Positions 62,595 to 64,000 of a stretch of DNA of 64,000 bases are shown here, in pieces. How positions within the stretch are numbered: position 1 is the first letter of the stretch; each line of letters opens with the position of its first letter. Source of the DNA: Cycloclasticus pugetii PS-1 (GTDB taxonomy: Bacteria > Pseudomonadota > Gammaproteobacteria > Methylococcales > Cycloclasticaceae). The stretch spans positions 620,001-684,000 of the forward strand of contig NZ_ARVU01000001.1 in NCBI RefSeq assembly GCF_000384415.1, given 5' to 3'. Position numbers and translations under genes: made by a program. The notes below the pieces were generated by a model. That model saw nothing but the letters and a program-made list of their open reading frames with translations. It ran no database searches and had not been told where the DNA came from.

Positions 62595-63614
62595 ATGACA
62601 AACAAAGCAGTATTATTGGCTAACCTAGGATCACCAGACAATACCGAAACAGCCTCAGTCCGGCGCTATTTAAATCAATTTCTAATGGACCCCCACGTGA
62701 TTCAGTTACCGTGGTTATTGCGCCGAATGATTGTTAGCCTGTTTGTATTGCCAACGCGGCCAAAAGCTTCTGCTGAAGCTTATAAAAGTGTCTGGATGAA
62801 TGAAAGTTCGCCGTTGATTGTTTTATCAGAGCGGCTTAAAAACGCATTGCAATCTCAATTAGATATGCCTGTTGCAATGGCCATGCGCTATGGTAAGCCC
62901 AGCATTGAAACGGAATTATTAGCGCTCAGTCAACAAGCCGGTATAGAAGAAGTTTTGTATATCCCACTGTATCCACATTTTGCCGATAGTACCGTCACCA
63001 CTTCTATTGAAGAAGCCGAGCGAGTTATTAAAGAACACAATCTAAACATCAAGCTTAACGTTGTTGCGCCGTTTTATGACCAACCTGATTATATTAATGC
63101 CTTAGTACACAGCGCCCAGCCCTATTTAGAGCAAGCCTACGATCATATCGTTTTTAGTTATCACGGCCTACCCGAATCGCATATTACAAAACGTGACCCA
63201 ACGGGCCAACATTGCCTGCAAAGTGCAGACTGTTGCCAGCGCCCAAGCGAAGCGCATAAAACCTGTTATCGCCACCAAGTGATGCGCACCACGCAATGTT
63301 TTGTAGAACAGGCGCAGATAGGGCCAGAAAAATACTCGGTTAGTTTTCAGTCTCGGCTTGGCCGCGCTAAATGGTTAGCACCTAATACAGAAGACCGCTT
63401 GCGTGAACTGGCCCAATCAGGCGTTAAAAAAGTGTTGGTGATTTGCCCCGCTTTTGTCACAGACTGTTTAGAAACACTTGAAGAAATAGCCATTCGTGCA
63501 GACGAGGTGTTTAAGGAAGCAGGGGGGGGCGAGTTACAGTTAATTCCGTGTCTTAATGATCACCCTGCATGGGTTAATACGCTAGGGGCGTGGTGCGAAG
63601 CGAAGGAAGGATAA
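62595..63614 (+). CDS. hemH: Ferrochelatase
   Basis: A 339-residue enzyme that inserts Fe(II) into protoporphyrin IX to form heme. Conserved features are VLLANLGSPD, VRRYLNQFLMDP, the catalytic His in FSYHGLPESH, and VCPAFVTDCLETLEEI with its Glu. It is of typical gammaproteobacterial length. It lies in an operon with a TIGR01777 SDR next to the LitR operator. Because protoporphyrin is a strong photosensitiser, light induction of hemH would reduce singlet oxygen production; that link is inferred. Confidence 0.94.
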   Translation: MTNKAVLLANLGSPDNTETASVRRYLNQFLMDPHVIQLPWLLRRMIVSLFVLPTRPKASAEAYKSVWMNESSPLIVLSERLKNALQSQLDMPVAMAMRYGKPSIETELLALSQQAGIEEVLYIPLYPHFADSTVTTSIEEAERVIKEHNLNIKLNVVAPFYDQPDYINALVHSAQPYLEQAYDHIVFSYHGLPESHITKRDPTGQHCLQSADCCQRPSEAHKTCYRHQVMRTTQCFVEQAQIGPEKYSVSFQSRLGRAKWLAPNTEDRLRELAQSGVKKVLVICPAFVTDCLETLEEIAIRADEVFKEAGGGELQLIPCLNDHPAWVNTLGAWCEAKEG

Positions 63615-63716
63615 AAAGCTTAAGCTTGGAACAATATCCTTGTATTTAATCGCAGTTTCAATAATGGGTGACTGAGTAAAAGCGACATTAATACTTTAAC
63701 CTTGGCCCCGAATTGT

Positions 63717-64000
63717 TTACATGTTGCCTAGGCATAAATACTTGATTTCTACAAACTCATCGATACCATATTTAGAGCCTTCGCGGCCAATACCAGACTC
63801 TTTAACGCCTCCAAATGGCGCGACTTCTGATGAAATAATGCCCGCATTGATGCCAATAATACCTACTTCAAGCGATTCAGCAACTTGCCACACACGCTTA
63901 ATGTTTTGTGAGTAAAAATAAGCGGCTAAGCCAAAAGGTGTATCGTTAGCAAGCTCAATGGCTTGCTGGTCTGTTGTAAAGCGATAGAGCGGGGCAACGG
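63717..64000 (-). CDS. gabD: Succinate-semialdehyde dehydrogenase, 3' part (gene continues beyond window)
   Basis: Reading the minus strand upstream from the stop codon at 63717-63719 gives about 94 residues with no break, ending at the window edge. They include VAPLYRF, ANDTPFGLAAYFYSQNI, APFGGVKESGIGREGSKYG and DEFVEIKYLCLG, the C-terminal signature of NAD(P)-dependent succinate-semialdehyde dehydrogenase (GabD group of aldehyde dehydrogenases). The catalytic Cys and the N-terminal two thirds lie outside the window. It is convergent with hemH, with a 100-base gap. Confidence 0.9.
   Translation of the reverse strand, partial: VAPLYRFTTDQQAIELANDTPFGLAAYFYSQNIKRVWQVAESLEVGIIGINAGIISSEVAPFGGVKESGIGREGSKYGIDEFVEIKYLCLGNM

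Noticed and set aside
1-64000. CRISPR arrays, insertion sequences, prophage or integrase genes
   Set aside because: No regularly spaced repeats, transposase, integrase or phage structural gene was seen on either strand.

Overview
The window reads as a chromosome segment of a free-living, probably marine gammaproteobacterium of low-to-moderate G+C. Evidence is the set of gammaproteobacterial housekeeping genes (tadA, mltF, pyrF, uup, tamA-tamB, hemH, gabD) and their compact, overlapping operons. A relative of Methylophaga or Cycloclasticus is my best guess from gene content and composition, with low confidence. No insertion sequence, prophage or CRISPR array was seen. The first 2.9 kb (RbbA/YhhJ-type ABC exporter, cut by the window edge) is visibly richer in G+C than what follows and may have been acquired.

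Layout. 1-2895: ABC exporter. 3007-7320: PilJ-PAS-GGDEF cyclase, tadA, an S33 hydrolase and convergent mltF. 7603-10405: class II aldolase, two phasins and pyrF, all on the minus strand. 10619-19678: a 1475-residue BarA-like hybrid kinase fused to REC-GGDEF-EAL, then a YqiA-like esterase, a DUF2797 protein, a CinA-like protein with a decayed C-terminal domain, and uup. 19753-23494: tRNA-Ser(GGA), then an AaeXAB-like efflux operon under a MarR regulator whose likely operator covers its own -35 box. 23880-30647: an unfamiliar four-gene group of two ATP-grasp ligases (one fused to DUF1643) and two metallopeptidases (M14 and M20). 31018-44122: envelope and ion genes (DUF432-MscS, PsiE-like, MgtE, TamA-TamB, MscK-like, ZntB-like). 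44348-48156: a RimK-type operon (RimK with an RCK_C tail, an AstE-like deacylase, and a RimB-RimK fusion).

48274-63614 is a light and singlet-oxygen locus. An ECF11-type sigma factor and its ChrR anti-sigma sit beside a divergent eight-gene lipid operon (lipoprotein, desaturase, NTF2-like, SDR, flavin oxidoreductase, DUF1365, CFA-type methyltransferase, DUF2878), with UfaM/UfaD-type furan fatty acid enzymes as likely members. A good ECF11 promoter (TGATCC-N18-TAAAAC) precedes the sigma gene. Next to it, a six-gene minus-strand operon (DUF523/DUF1722, LitR-like MerR, photolyase, lipocalin, PsiE-like, CbiX) diverges from an SDR-hemH pair. Between the two lies a perfect TGTACA-N12-TGTACA repeat, the site reported for class II LitR. 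The tetrapyrrole enzymes CbiX and HemH, which handle photosensitisers, therefore flank the same putative light switch as photolyase. The window ends in the 3' part of gabD.

The strongest candidates for undescribed biology are the ATP-grasp/peptidase cluster with its ATP-grasp-DUF1643 fusion, the RimB-RimK single-chain fusion, and the layout of the light locus, including a DUF2878 gene that appears to start at AUC. All calls come from reading the sequence; no database search was run.
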